DNA from: Notoacmeibacter sp. MSK16QG-6
Lineage (GTDB): Bacteria; Pseudomonadota; Alphaproteobacteria; Rhizobiales; Rhizobiaceae
NCBI RefSeq assembly: GCF_024158145.1
Contig: NZ_JAMYXM010000007.1
Coordinates: 1 to 64,000 of the forward strand
DNA length: 64,000 nucleotides
Direction: 5' to 3'
Both the position numbers and the translations under genes were made by a program. Positions 1 through 9,228 of the stretch are shown here, piece by piece. Every line of letters starts with the position of its first letter. Position 1 is the first letter of the stretch. A model generated the notes under the pieces. It was given only the letters and a program-made list of their open reading frames with translations. It did not search any database and was not told the origin of the DNA.

Positions 1-99
1 GATCTGGCGCTGTTTCAGAGGTTTCTTCACGCCAACCATTCGACCGGCGTTCCATGCGGGCCTGCCGAGCGCTGCAGGATCATACTGTGCTGTACCCAT
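1..99 (-). CDS. Tyrosine recombinase/integrase-like protein, N-terminal fragment cut by window edge
   Basis: Reading leftward from the ATG at 99-97 gives 33 codons without a stop, beginning MGTAQYDPAALGRPAWNAGR and continuing into MVGVKKPLKQRQI. This N-terminus resembles a family of short phage-type site-specific integrases common in Rhizobiales; that is recall of the family, and no catalytic residue lies in the visible part. A Shine-Dalgarno AAGGAG sits 7 bases before this ATG. An alternative ATG at 105 is too close to it. The rest of the gene lies left of the window, so it cannot be judged whether it is intact or mobile. Confidence 0.6.
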   Translation of the reverse strand, partial: MGTAQYDPAALGRPAWNAGRMVGVKKPLKQRQI

Positions 100-638
100 G
101 TCCATACTCCTTCGGCCACTATTGGCCGTCGGTAGAATAATCGAGCATCGCGAACTGGGGGGTTGCAAGCGGCCACTCGGTTACGTCTGAAAATCCGTCA
201 TCGCCTTTTTGTTGTGGCCGTTTTGGCCGTTGAGCTGCCCAGTCCGGCAGGATCGTATCGTGCGATAGCTTTTTGAGTTCCGCTCAGACAACGATTGGCT
301 TTGGGATGAACGCGCAACTTCTTATCCCGGCAGCCAGCAAGTCCGGATGCCAATCCCCTGCATCGCGTAGTCCGCCGGCTGAAAATAAAGCCTTGAGCGC
401 GATCGCAAGTCGATTTGATAGAACACGTCTCCAGTTCTTTCTACTCTCGGCGTTGCGATGGTCTCTCCAAACTCCGTACCCGCCACACTGCATGAACCGA
501 GCGGCGCGATGAAGCGCGGCAAACATATCTACACCTCTTTCGCAGGACGAGGCTCTCGATCACACCGGGCAATTAGCGTAGCGTCGCGCGCGCTGCCGCC
601 CGTCCAGCTGCTGCGACATATCGTGCTAGGAGAAATGA
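100..638. other. Intergenic stretch with no supported gene
   Basis: Several overlapping open frames exist on both strands, but none has family-like sequence, a good ribosome site or neighbour logic. A small hairpin, CGGCCA-ctat-TGGCCG at 113-128, lies just upstream of the leftward integrase-like gene and could be an operator. The right end holds the ribosome site AGGAGA (628-633) of the kaiC-like gene. I see no RNA gene here. Confidence 0.5.
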
Positions 639-2075
639 ATGCCCCGTGAATATCCGACAATCGCCACAGGCGTGCCCGGCCTCGACCAGGTCTTGAAAGG
701 CGGTTTCCCCGTCTCGAATATTTATGTTTTGAAAGGCGTGCCGGGCTCGGGCAAAACAACGGCGGCGTTGCAGTTTCTACGCGCCGGTGTGGAGCAGGGC
801 GAGCGTTGCCTCTATGTTAGTCTGGCCCAGACAAAAGACGAGCTGGAGCAAATTGCGGCATCGCACGGCTGGACCCTCGAGGGGATCGATGTCGCAGAGT
901 TGTCGGCGTCGCAGGATGCGTCGCTCACCGCCGACCAATCCATTTTTCAAACGGCCGATCTCAAGCTCGACGAGACGCGCCAGGCGATTGTCGACGCCGT
1001 CGAGCGGTATTCTCCGCGCCGCGTTGTCTACGACTCACTTCTAGAGGTCCGCGTACTGACGGGAGACGATGCCCGTTTTCGTCGCGAACTGATCGGATTG
1101 AAGACAATTTTGTCGAAGCGGGCAATCACCGGCCTTCTGATCGATACCGACACGCAACAGGGTCGGTCGCGTGACGATGAGATCGAGGCCATTGCTCATG
1201 GCGTCGTTCGACTGGACAAAACGCTGCCGGACTATGGCGTTGCGCGTCGGCGGATCGAAGTATCGAAGATGCGTGGCAGACCGATTGCGGATGGTTACCA
1301 CGACATGGTCATCCGCGAAGGCGTCGGCGTTATCTGCTTCCCTCGGATCGTGCCTCGGGTTGTGCCGGAGCAGACCAAGTCGCTCGATCTGATCAAGTCT
1401 GGCGTTAAAAACCTCGACGATTTGCTTGGAGGCGGCCAGGAGGCCGGCACGACGACGCTTGTGATCGGGCAGGCTGGAACCGGCAAGTCCACGATGGCTT
1501 CGCTCTATGCGACAGCGGCTTTAAAACGTGGCGAGCACGTTGCCCTTTTTCTGTTCGAGGAGCGGGTCGAGACCTTTTTCCGTCGCTCCGAAGGGCTCGG
1601 CATGGACCTTCGTGGGTTTCAGGAGAGCGGCGCACTTCTGATCAAGGACTTCAATCCCGGCGAGGTCACGGCTGGGCAATTCGGCCAGATCGTGCAGGAG
1701 GAGGTCGCCAAGGATCGCACGCGCGTTGTGGTGATCGACAGTTTCACAGGCTATCTCAGCGCGTTGCCAAACCGGAGCCAGGCCGTTCAGGACATTCAGT
1801 CGCTTTTGAAGTTTCTGGCCCGCAGGGGTGTTCTGACGATGCTGATCGTCGCGCAACATGGTCTGATCGGCGAGAATGTTTCGCTGGATGTCGACGTCAG
1901 TTTCCTCGGCGACACGGTGCTACTTCTGAGGATCGAGGAAGACGGCCATCGCCTGAGGCGCTCGATCACTGTCGTCAAGAAAAGGCACGGCCCTCATGCC
2001 CTGAGCGTTCAAGAGCTTTCAATCACGTCTGATGGGGTCAGCGTTGCCCCTCCCCCGCTTGACGTATCGGCATAG
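639..2075 (+). CDS. KaiC-like double-domain RecA-type ATPase
   Basis: The 478-residue protein has two KaiC/RadA-type P-loop domains. The first Walker A is GVPGSGKT at about residues 33-40 and the second is GQAGTGKS at about 277-284. Domain two keeps the FEER glutamate pair seen in KaiC. At the equivalent place domain one reads SLAQTKDEL, so it may lack the catalytic glutamates. The start is the ATG 5 bases after AGGAGA. No kaiA or kaiB is present. Instead a histidine kinase and a single receiver follow at once (13-base gap), an arrangement that suggests a KaiC-HK-RR signalling module rather than a clock. The exact role in this lineage is inferred from context only. Confidence 0.88.
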   Translation: MPREYPTIATGVPGLDQVLKGGFPVSNIYVLKGVPGSGKTTAALQFLRAGVEQGERCLYVSLAQTKDELEQIAASHGWTLEGIDVAELSASQDASLTADQSIFQTADLKLDETRQAIVDAVERYSPRRVVYDSLLEVRVLTGDDARFRRELIGLKTILSKRAITGLLIDTDTQQGRSRDDEIEAIAHGVVRLDKTLPDYGVARRRIEVSKMRGRPIADGYHDMVIREGVGVICFPRIVPRVVPEQTKSLDLIKSGVKNLDDLLGGGQEAGTTTLVIGQAGTGKSTMASLYATAALKRGEHVALFLFEERVETFFRRSEGLGMDLRGFQESGALLIKDFNPGEVTAGQFGQIVQEEVAKDRTRVVVIDSFTGYLSALPNRSQAVQDIQSLLKFLARRGVLTMLIVAQHGLIGENVSLDVDVSFLGDTVLLLRIEEDGHRLRRSITVVKKRHGPHALSVQELSITSDGVSVAPPPLDVSA

Positions 2076-2088
2076 CGGGGGCTGACAT

Positions 2089-3111
2089 TTGGCCAACGAC
2101 CTCGACAAGGTCCTCATTTTTGCGCCGTTTCGCAGTGACGGGCAAATGCTTTCGAGCTTGCTCCGAACGCATGAGATCGCCAACGCAACCTCCTCAGATA
2201 CGGTAGCGCTTTCGTCTGCCCTTAGCGATCAGCTTCCCGGCGCCCTGATCGTAACGCAGGAGGCTTTGACCACACAGGCGATCGCAATCATCCATGACCA
2301 TCTGGTTGGACAACCGGAATGGTCGGAGCTGACTGTCTTCGTGCTTGTCGAAAGGGGCGCATCGCATGCTGCCATGGCGCAGCATCTGGCGGACAAGTGG
2401 CCGGGATCGAGGCAAATTTTCTATCAGCGGCCCCTCGCGACAATCGAGCTCCTGAGTGGTATCCAGGCGGCGCTTCTCGCACGACTGAGGCAACGCGACG
2501 TACGAGATCACATAGCACTGGAGCTCGAACTCCGACACGAACTTAATCACCGGGTGAAAAACATTCTTGCGAGTGTCACGGCAATTTTCCGAATGACGGC
2601 GCGTAACAGCGACAGCCTTGAAGAACTGACGCAGGGCTTCAGCGGACGTCTGAAGGCTTTGGGATCCGTTCACTCGGCCTTGTTTGAAGTCGGCGGCGAG
2701 GCAATCGACATTCACGAATTGATCACGCTGATCCTTTCACCATACGGATCGGGTGACGTTGCCCGATATCGGTTGTCGGGACCGGCAGTTAGCCTCAACA
2801 AGGATGCGGCGGCAAATTTGAGCCTGACGATGCATGAGCTGACGACCAACGCAATCAAATATGGCGCATGGTCCGTGCCGACTGGACAGATATCGGTCGA
2901 ATGGCGGCTTGATGGCCAGGAGTTCTGGCTGCGCTGGCAGGAAACCGGCGGTCCACAGCTCGCAGAGCCAACCCATAAGGGTTACGGCACCCGATATATT
3001 CGTAGCGCTTTGCAAACGCTTTTTGGCGGTCCACCTCAGCTTCGATTTGAACCCCAGGGCCTTTTCGTGGAAGCGCATGGACCTCGTTCCCGTATCGAAA
3101 ACTTGTCCTGA
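2089..3111 (+). CDS. HWE-family sensor histidine kinase with N-terminal receiver-like region
   Basis: The 340-residue soluble protein begins at a TTG. Residues 1-130 look like a degenerate receiver or sensory fold, with no transmembrane segment. The dimerisation/phosphoacceptor box is ELNHRVKN, with the likely phospho-histidine near residue 154. The catalytic part contains MHELTTNAIKYGA and the W-x-E of LRWQETGG, which are hallmarks of the HWE subgroup common in Rhizobiales. It lies 13 bases after the kaiC-like gene and before a receiver, so it presumably takes input from the KaiC-like ATPase and phosphorylates the next gene's product. That partnership is inferred from adjacency. Confidence 0.88.
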   Translation: MANDLDKVLIFAPFRSDGQMLSSLLRTHEIANATSSDTVALSSALSDQLPGALIVTQEALTTQAIAIIHDHLVGQPEWSELTVFVLVERGASHAAMAQHLADKWPGSRQIFYQRPLATIELLSGIQAALLARLRQRDVRDHIALELELRHELNHRVKNILASVTAIFRMTARNSDSLEELTQGFSGRLKALGSVHSALFEVGGEAIDIHELITLILSPYGSGDVARYRLSGPAVSLNKDAAANLSLTMHELTTNAIKYGAWSVPTGQISVEWRLDGQEFWLRWQETGGPQLAEPTHKGYGTRYIRSALQTLFGGPPQLRFEPQGLFVEAHGPRSRIENLS

Positions 3112-3167
3112 TCGGATCGAAAAGTGACTGAACTCGTTGGTCATCACCTCTGGTCGGATCGGTGCGA

Positions 3168-3518
3168 ATGAAAGTTTTTTGCCTGGAAGATAATCCGCTC
3201 GTGGTTCTTGATCTCGAAATAATGATTGAGGATGCGGGCCATGAATTCGTCGGCGCGGCTGCCGGTTTTTCCGAGGCGCGGCCACTGTGGGACGATACCG
3301 CACCGGATCTGGTGTTCATTGACATCGATCTAGCCGATGGAAAAACCGGCGTCGATGCTGCACGCTGGCTTGGTGAGCGAGGCATCGCCGGATGTTTCGT
3401 CACGGGCCAGACGGAGATTGCCAACGCGCATCGCGATCTCGTTGTCGATATCGTGGCGAAGCCGGTCGATCCGGGCGCTATCGAGCGGGTGCTCGATCTC
3501 GTTCAGAAATACAATTAG
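3168..3518 (+). CDS. Single-domain response regulator
   Basis: The protein is about 116 residues and consists of one receiver domain. The acidic pair is in CLEDNPLVV, the phospho-acceptor is the first aspartate of FIDIDLADG, the threonine position is in VTGQT, and the conserved lysine is in VAKPVD. There is no output domain, so it probably acts by protein contact or as a phosphate sink. The ATG at 3168 was chosen; a GTG at 3162 is in frame and neither has a strong ribosome site. It completes the KaiC-like/HWE kinase/receiver trio. Confidence 0.88.
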   Translation: MKVFCLEDNPLVVLDLEIMIEDAGHEFVGAAAGFSEARPLWDDTAPDLVFIDIDLADGKTGVDAARWLGERGIAGCFVTGQTEIANAHRDLVVDIVAKPVDPGAIERVLDLVQKYN

Positions 3519-3604
3519 CCGGCAACAATCCCTCAAATGCGGGTATAAGATATCGCGCCTCATGGTGTGGTGATCCTCGCCGGCACTTGCATTCCCAGCC
3601 TAAA

Positions 3605-3631
3605 CCATCCATATAACATCCACATGGATGG
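3605..3631. promoter_or_regulatory. Inverted repeat just upstream of the CopG-type gene, candidate operator
   Basis: CCATCCAT (3605-3612) and ATGGATGG (3624-3631) are a perfect 8-base inverted repeat with an 11-base spacer, ending at the ribosome site of the ribbon-helix-helix gene that starts at 3640. Ribbon-helix-helix regulators often repress themselves through such sites. The repeat is seen; its use is inferred. Confidence 0.45.
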
Positions 3632-3639
3632 AGAGTGGA

Positions 3640-4038
3640 ATGCGAGATAAAATTCCTGACAGCGAGAAGATCACGATCAATCTCGGCTATGTCGACCTTG
3701 GGCGGATCGATCTGCTCGTGCAGGAAGGCTTCTACTCCAACCGCAGCGATTTCATTCGAACGGCGATCCGCAATCAGCTTGATGGCCACGGCGAAACCGT
3801 TAGCAGGTCCATCGAGCGGCACACGATGGAATTGGGATTGCGAAACTACAGCCGTGCAGATTTAGAAACGATCCGAGAAGCCGGCGAGACGCTGCACGTC
3901 AAGGTCGTCGGCCTTGCTCGAATTGACAGCGACGTCACGCCGGAGCTTGCGCTTGAAACAATAGGTTCGATCTCGGTTCTCGGAGCGCTTCAGGCAAGTC
4001 CCGAGGTGAGGAAAGCGCTGAACGACCGCATCACTTAG
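3640..4038 (+). CDS. CopG/ribbon-helix-helix regulator associated with a PHB-depolymerase-type esterase
   Basis: The 132-residue protein starts MRDKIPDSEKITINLGYVD. The first 55 residues form a ribbon-helix-helix: a beta strand KITINLGYVD, then helices around LGRIDLLVQEG and SNRSDFIRTAIRNQL. The C-terminal half is a separate domain of unknown function. The ATG at 3640 is preferred over 3628 because GGAGAG lies 4 bases before it. The gene is 29 bases upstream of the esterase and is likely co-transcribed. This gene pair is common in alphaproteobacteria by recall, so it probably controls the esterase. Confidence 0.85.
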   Translation: MRDKIPDSEKITINLGYVDLGRIDLLVQEGFYSNRSDFIRTAIRNQLDGHGETVSRSIERHTMELGLRNYSRADLETIREAGETLHVKVVGLARIDSDVTPELALETIGSISVLGALQASPEVRKALNDRIT

Positions 4039-4067
4039 AAACGTTCACAAATATCGAGGCAACGGAA

Positions 4068-5159
4068 ATGATAAAATTCAACGTCGGCGCGCGGCGCCCG
4101 GCGAACGATGGCGCTCGCCCAGAGCACACTGACTTCGCCAATGATCTCGTACGCCGAACGCTTGCCCAGCACGGTCTGCTTCCAAAGAGCGACGGCGGGT
4201 TGGGTGGGATTACACAATCCTCCCGTTCGTCAATGGAAACGGTATTGGATGGTTTTGGACGGTCGCTGGTCGCAAAAGATTTTTCCGATCCACCCCTACC
4301 CGACGGAGCGGAATTTCGGCGCGATGTCTTCGCTTGCGCCGCGGGCAGTCGAACCTACCGGACATACGTCCCTTCGACCGCCGCCAAAGGCATTGAAGGC
4401 GTTGTGCTCATGCTGCACGGCTGCACCCAGACTCCGGAGGACTTTGCCGCCGGCACGGGTATGAACGCAATCGCCGAGGCGCGGCGCCTTATCATCATTT
4501 ATCCGCATCAATCACGTGGCGAGAACGCGCAATCGTGCTGGAACTGGTTCCGCCGAGGCGATCAAAAGCGGGACCGGGGAGAGCCGGCGATCCTCGCCGG
4601 AATGGTCCGCAAGGTGATGGCGGAATTTGATCTTCCTCCAGGCAGGACCTTCGTCGCCGGGCTTTCCGCCGGTGCGGCCATGGCCGTGATCCTCGGCGAG
4701 ACCTATCCCGATCTGTTTTCAGCTGTCGGTACGCATTCCGGGCTTCCATACGGTGCGGCCAAAGATGTGCCATCCGCTTTCGAAGCGATGGCCGGTCGCC
4801 GCGATTTAACAGTTGCTCCTCCCGCTGCCTCGCCAGTTCCTACGATTGTCATACACGGAACGGCCGATGCGACAGTTCACGTCTCGAACGCGGACCGGAT
4901 CGGGCGAGCGGTTATTGATCGCGCAGGAGACATGACCATCGAGACCGAAACGCGGAGCATGGTGTCAGGACGTGACGTCCATCGGTCAATCACCACGACG
5001 ATCGACGGAGCGCCGGTGCTTGAACAGTGGCGCATTGAGGGGCTGGGACACGCCTGGTCGGGTGGCCAGCCTGACGGATCCTACACAGACCCCGCCGGAC
5101 CGGATGCCAGTGCCGAAATCGTCCGATTCTTTTTTGAAACCGCAATCCGGGACCGATGA
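4068..5159 (+). CDS. PHB depolymerase family alpha/beta-hydrolase (esterase)
   Basis: The 363-residue protein belongs to the PHB depolymerase/feruloyl-esterase (Esterase_phd) family. The oxyanion region is VLMLHGCTQTPEDFAAGTGM, the nucleophile lies in the lipase box GLSAGAAMA, an aspartate follows in IHGTADATV, and the likely catalytic histidine is in GLGHAWSGG. No signal peptide is apparent, so an intracellular role is likely. The first 80 residues are a family-specific N-terminal extension. Substrate (short-chain polyhydroxyalkanoate or another ester) cannot be decided from sequence. Confidence 0.87.
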   Translation: MIKFNVGARRPANDGARPEHTDFANDLVRRTLAQHGLLPKSDGGLGGITQSSRSSMETVLDGFGRSLVAKDFSDPPLPDGAEFRRDVFACAAGSRTYRTYVPSTAAKGIEGVVLMLHGCTQTPEDFAAGTGMNAIAEARRLIIIYPHQSRGENAQSCWNWFRRGDQKRDRGEPAILAGMVRKVMAEFDLPPGRTFVAGLSAGAAMAVILGETYPDLFSAVGTHSGLPYGAAKDVPSAFEAMAGRRDLTVAPPAASPVPTIVIHGTADATVHVSNADRIGRAVIDRAGDMTIETETRSMVSGRDVHRSITTTIDGAPVLEQWRIEGLGHAWSGGQPDGSYTDPAGPDASAEIVRFFFETAIRDR

Positions 5160-5273
5160 GATGACACGTATGAGCCCGTTATCAAAGTGGCGAACGAGTG
5201 GGAAACTGGCTCGCCGCTACCGGCGGTCCTGGCGGGCCTGCGGGTGTCTGGTTGAATTCACGCTGAGGCCGTC

Positions 5274-5311
5274 GGCAGACATCCGCGCAGTTTTGAGCGT
5301 GAATGTCTGCC
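5274..5311. terminator. Hairpin between converging esterase and catalase genes
   Basis: GGCAGACAT (5274-5282) pairs with ATGTCTGCC (5303-5311), a 9-base perfect stem. The 20-base loop can pair a little further. It sits between converging stop codons, so it could terminate from both sides, though there is no clean T-run. Confidence 0.45.
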
Positions 5312-5334
5312 ACCACTTAAAATATTGACACTCG

Positions 5335-7404
5335 TTACGCGGTTTTGACCGCCTGACGATCCCAGTAGCGCAGATCGCGGCATTTTTCGATGAAGTCCGA
5401 GACGTCTGATTTCTTTCCGACTTCGACGAAACCATCATCGATCTTTTCGTCGAGGCCAATGGCCTCGAAAAGCGGCATCGCGCCCTCCGTATAGGCGATG
5501 AACTTAGCATGCGCGAAGGCGTCGCTGGCAAAATCCTGAGAAGGCTTGTCGTCGGCCACCCGCTTCGCTGCCTCTTCGGTCAGAAGGATTGCCACTGCAT
5601 CATAGAGGAGCGACGGCCCGCCATCGATCTTCTGATCGCCAGCGAGCTTCGATCCGTCCGACAACTCCACGCCGGCGATCTGCGGCGTGACGATCTCGCA
5701 CACCGCCCCTTCGGAGGAGGCAGCCTCCTTCAGCGCCTTGACCAGCGCCGCATCGGCGCCGTTCGAGACGTAAAGGCCGAGCTTGCGGCCTGCAAAACTG
5801 TCGGGCCCGTTCTTCAGAATGCTGAGCGCATCCGAGGCCGCGAGGTCTTCGACGATATCCCGCGCGGCCTTGGCCTTGGTCGGAAGCTTCTCGATGCCCA
5901 GATCGTCGGCGACGGATTTGGCCAGGTCCTCATCGATGTTGCGCAAGTGAGAGACGACGCGCTCGCGGATTTCCATACGCTCGACCTTGGACAGTTCGAA
6001 CACCAGCGCATCGGAGATGTGCTTCTGCTCAATCTCGGTCTGGCTGATGTAGAACTGCCGCGCCTGGCTGTAATGATCAGCGAAGAGCTCCGCCCGAACG
6101 CGGCGCTTTTCGCCCTCCACCGGCTCTGCATAGCTGGTGAAGCCGATCTCTGGCGCCTCGCGCGGCCCGCCATCCTCGCCCCAGGAGTTTGGCTCGTAGT
6201 TGGCGCGGCCGGATGGATTGCGCATCGCCATGTGTCCGTCCTGTTGAAAATGGCGGACCGGACAGCGCGGCGCATTGACGGGAATATGCGTGAAGTTCGG
6301 CCCCCCCAATCGCTTCAGCTGTGTATCGAGATAGGAGAAGTTGCGGCCCTGCAGCAGCGGGTCGTTGGTGAAATCGATGCCTGGCACGATGTTCTGCGTG
6401 CAGAAGGCGACCTGCTCGGTTTCGGCGAAGAAGTTGTCGACATTGTTGTCGAGTACCATGCGGCCGATGATGCGGACCGGCACGTCTTCCTCCGGAATGA
6501 TCTTGGTCGCGTCGAGAATGTCAAAGGGGAACTTGTCGGCAAAATCGTCGTCGAACACCTGAACGCCGAGTTCCCATTCGGGAAAATCGCCGCGGTCGAT
6601 GGCGTCCCACATGTCCCGCCGATGGAAGTCGGGGTCGGCGCCGTTGATCTTGAGCGCTTCGTTCCAGACGACCGACTGCAGACCCTGTTTCGGTTTCCAG
6701 TGGAACTTGACGAAGCTGCTTTTGCCCTTGGCGTTGACGAGCCGGAACGTGTGGACGCCGAACCCTTCCATGGTGCGGAACGAACGTGGGATCGTCCGAT
6801 CCGACATGATCCACATGACCATGTGCATCGTTTCAGGCGATAGCGAGATGAAGTCCCAGAAATTGTCATGCGCCGTCTGGGCCTGCGGAAAGCCGCGATC
6901 CGGCGCCGGCTTGGCGGCGTGAATGAGATCGGGAAACTTGATCGCATCCTGGATGAAGAAGACCGGGATATTGTTGCCGACAAGGTCCCAGTTGCCCTCA
7001 TTCGTGTAGAACTTGACGGCAAAGCCCCGCACATCGCGCGCCAGATCGGGCGACCCTTTATTACCGGCAACGGTCGAGAAACGGACAAAGACCGGCGTCT
7101 TCTCCCCCTTGCGCTGGAAGATATCGGCGCGACTGAGGTCCGGGATCGGATCGGTGAGCTCGAAATGGCCGTGAACGCCGTAGCCGCGCGCATGGACGAC
7201 GCGCTCGGGGATGCGTTCGTGGTCGAAATGGAAGATCTTCTCACGCAGGATATGATCTTCCAGAAGCACGGGACCGCGCGGGCCGGTCTTCAGTGAGTTC
7301 TGGTCGTCTGCGATCGGGGCACCTTGCGCGGTGGTCATGACTGTATCGTCATTCTGCGCCGTCTGGTGAGTCTCACCGCCTTTGCCTGCTGGACGTTTTG
7401 CCAT
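5335..7404 (-). CDS. katE: Large-subunit monofunctional catalase (HPII type)
   Basis: The 689-residue heme catalase dismutates hydrogen peroxide. The catalytic histidine lies in [14 protein letters not shown], the distal asparagine in [14 protein letters not shown], and the proximal heme tyrosine in the RNFSYLDTQ segment. Length and the C-terminal flavodoxin/DJ-1-like domain (about residues 540-689, around [16 protein letters not shown]) place it in the large-subunit clade. The first 45 residues are a polar extension. The start ATG follows AAGGAACATCTC. It is monocistronic between two hairpins. Confidence 0.95.
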   Translation of the reverse strand: MAKRPAGKGGETHQTAQNDDTVMTTAQGAPIADDQNSLKTGPRGPVLLEDHILREKIFHFDHERIPERVVHARGYGVHGHFELTDPIPDLSRADIFQRKGEKTPVFVRFSTVAGNKGSPDLARDVRGFAVKFYTNEGNWDLVGNNIPVFFIQDAIKFPDLIHAAKPAPDRGFPQAQTAHDNFWDFISLSPETMHMVMWIMSDRTIPRSFRTMEGFGVHTFRLVNAKGKSSFVKFHWKPKQGLQSVVWNEALKINGADPDFHRRDMWDAIDRGDFPEWELGVQVFDDDFADKFPFDILDATKIIPEEDVPVRIIGRMVLDNNVDNFFAETEQVAFCTQNIVPGIDFTNDPLLQGRNFSYLDTQLKRLGGPNFTHIPVNAPRCPVRHFQQDGHMAMRNPSGRANYEPNSWGEDGGPREAPEIGFTSYAEPVEGEKRRVRAELFADHYSQARQFYISQTEIEQKHISDALVFELSKVERMEIRERVVSHLRNIDEDLAKSVADDLGIEKLPTKAKAARDIVEDLAASDALSILKNGPDSFAGRKLGLYVSNGADAALVKALKEAASSEGAVCEIVTPQIAGVELSDGSKLAGDQKIDGGPSLLYDAVAILLTEEAAKRVADDKPSQDFASDAFAHAKFIAYTEGAMPLFEAIGLDEKIDDGFVEVGKKSDVSDFIEKCRDLRYWDRQAVKTA

Positions 7405-7451
7405 GAGATGTTCCTTTGTTTCGAGCTTTGGGATGTTGGACGATTTTGACT

Positions 7452-7490
7452 GACCGGATCGGCGCGGATTTTGAAGGCGCCGATCAGGTC
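7452..7490 (-). terminator. Long hairpin at the 3' end of the glycosyltransferase operon
   Basis: GACCGGATCGGCGC (7452-7465) pairs with GCGCCGATCAGGTC (7477-7490) at 13 of 14 positions with an 11-base loop. The right arm overlaps the stop codon of the leftward glycosyltransferase. There is no obvious T-tract after it, so it may be a rho-dependent end or an RNA-stability hairpin. Confidence 0.5.
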
Positions 7491-8638
7491 CGCATAAAAC
7501 CGGGATGATCGCGATAGAGGGTTCGGTTGAAGGCGTCAGGCAGATCAGTGTCCGCTTGCAGATGCCGGTCGAGCAGGGTCTTCACGACATCGAGCCTTTG
7601 CTCGGGTCGCGTTTCGCGCAGTATGGTGTTGATTTCACTCAAATGTTCGATCTGGGCGGGAAGTTCGGCCGGACGAAGGCGGGTCTGGGCGGGAACCGGC
7701 TTTTCCGGATCGCGGAACAATCCAGCACGCGCGACCTCTGGAGCCTTGGCGAGCAGCGCGGGCACGGGGACGAGGCATTCATCGGTATAGGCCTGCGGAT
7801 CGGTGGTTCGTTCGACAAGCCGGTCCGCCATTCCGCCCGGTGCGCGGCCAATAAGGCGGCACGAAGCCATGACGCGCACATCGTCAGCATGAATGACCGT
7901 TTGCCCGGACATTTTCATGCGTCGGACAATGTCCCGGTCTTCGCCGCAAACCGTCGATCTAAAGCCGCCACATATTTCATAGGCCTCGCGACGGAAGCCG
8001 AGGCTCGCGCCGCCGGCCTGCCCATGGTGAGGCCAGGGGATCGGGGGCCCGAGATTGATAAGATGAGCGAATTCCAGGCTGGCCTGCGAGTAGGTGTATT
8101 CCAAAGCACCGGATGCCTTCATGAACGTCGGAAACTCGCTCGTCTCGTCCGGGTTGGGAATAATTTTGCCGCAAACGGCATCGACCTCCGCCAGATGACG
8201 GAAGCTCGCTTCGAGCCAATCGGCGTTAACCCTGCAGTCGGCATCGGTTGTCAGAATTCGGTTGAGAAACGGCTGCGCGGAGAGCGCCGCCGCGACCCCG
8301 ATCTTCCGCGCCAGCCCGACATTGCCGTCGCCACGAAATTCGATATCGAGGACGATTGATGCCAATCCCTTGTCACGCGCCGCTGCCGAGGCTGCTTCCG
8401 CTGTCCCATCCGTACAATTATTCGCAACGAGGACCACGAATGTCAGCGCCCGCGCTTCCCCGCATTGCCGGGAGAGCGCGTCGAGGCAGGCACCGATTGT
8501 CGCGGCTTCGTTTCGGGCTGGAATGACGACGGCAGTCGTCCGTTCGGCAGGTATGGAATGCCCGGTTGCGGTGCCGCGCTCGATGGGCGTCTGGTACTCA
8601 AGAAGCCTTTCCAGACTGGTCGGCGCATGACGCTTCAT
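7484..8638 (-). CDS. Family 2 glycosyltransferase
   Basis: The 384-residue soluble GT-A-fold protein opens its domain at [20 protein letters not shown] (about residues 34-53). The nucleotide-sugar metal motif is TTDADCRV, followed by [10 protein letters not shown] and the acceptor-side segment [13 protein letters not shown]. No membrane helix is present. It is the last gene of a four-gene leftward operon; its ATG overlaps the methyltransferase stop by 4 bases. Neighbouring deacetylase and methyltransferase suggest it builds or decorates a small glycoside or glycolipid. The product is not known. Confidence 0.85.
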   Translation of the reverse strand: MKRHAPTSLERLLEYQTPIERGTATGHSIPAERTTAVVIPARNEAATIGACLDALSRQCGEARALTFVVLVANNCTDGTAEAASAAARDKGLASIVLDIEFRGDGNVGLARKIGVAAALSAQPFLNRILTTDADCRVNADWLEASFRHLAEVDAVCGKIIPNPDETSEFPTFMKASGALEYTYSQASLEFAHLINLGPPIPWPHHGQAGGASLGFRREAYEICGGFRSTVCGEDRDIVRRMKMSGQTVIHADDVRVMASCRLIGRAPGGMADRLVERTTDPQAYTDECLVPVPALLAKAPEVARAGLFRDPEKPVPAQTRLRPAELPAQIEHLSEINTILRETRPEQRLDVVKTLLDRHLQADTDLPDAFNRTLYRDHPGFMRT

Positions 8639-9228
8639 TGGCCAACCTGTGCTTCGGTCCCTTGCCGCGAGGACAAGAACCGATCGATCCGGTATTTCGG
8701 TGCCTGGATCATCACGGTATGATCGTAATGACCGGAGGCGAGCAAGGCGGTGAAAAGATCGGCGGCCGCGGTGCCCTCCAGCGGGTTTCCGGATGCGCCG
8801 AGATAGTTGACGCTGACGATTTCCGCATCGGGCCAGCGTCGCATGATCTGCTCGGCGAGCTTGCCGATGGCCCCTTCGCTCAGAAAATAAAGAAACTCCG
8901 AGACGACGATGAGATCGAAGCCGCCTTCTGGCAGGAAACAGGGAAAGAACCCAAGGTGAAATTCCCCGTTCGGCACCGCTCTGGATGCTGAGCGAATAGC
9001 TGTCTCGATCGCATCGAACCCGATGTAATCGGTGGTTCGTGCCGCCAGCAATCGTCCGAGTTCACCATTGCCACACCCGACTTCCAGAATGGCCCGATAT
9101 CGGGTTTCCTTTAGAGCGGCCAGTGTGTCTGCAAACTTTTTCTTCTCGTACAGACTTGTACGAAAATCCCAAGGATCGTCGCTATCTTCATAAAGGCCTT
9201 CAAGATGCAGGAGGTCGACGCCACTCAT
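8635..9228 (-). CDS. Class I SAM-dependent methyltransferase, NodS-like
   Basis: The 197-residue protein has the SAM-binding motif ILEVGCGNGELGRLLA (about residues 49-64), the acidic residue of GFDAIETAI, and the motif around FDLIVVSEFLYFL. The N-terminal SDDPWDFRTSLYEKKKFADT is characteristic of NodS-type N-methyltransferases, which modify chitooligosaccharides in rhizobia. Here no nod genes are nearby, so NodS describes the fold family only. It overlaps both operon neighbours by 4 bases, implying translational coupling. Confidence 0.85.
   Translation of the reverse strand: MSGVDLLHLEGLYEDSDDPWDFRTSLYEKKKFADTLAALKETRYRAILEVGCGNGELGRLLAARTTDYIGFDAIETAIRSASRAVPNGEFHLGFFPCFLPEGGFDLIVVSEFLYFLSEGAIGKLAEQIMRRWPDAEIVSVNYLGASGNPLEGTAAADLFTALLASGHYDHTVMIQAPKYRIDRFLSSRQGTEAQVGQ

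Noticed and set aside
5509-6843. 444-codon open frame on the + strand
   Set aside because: It is antisense to the well-supported catalase and its translation has no family character.
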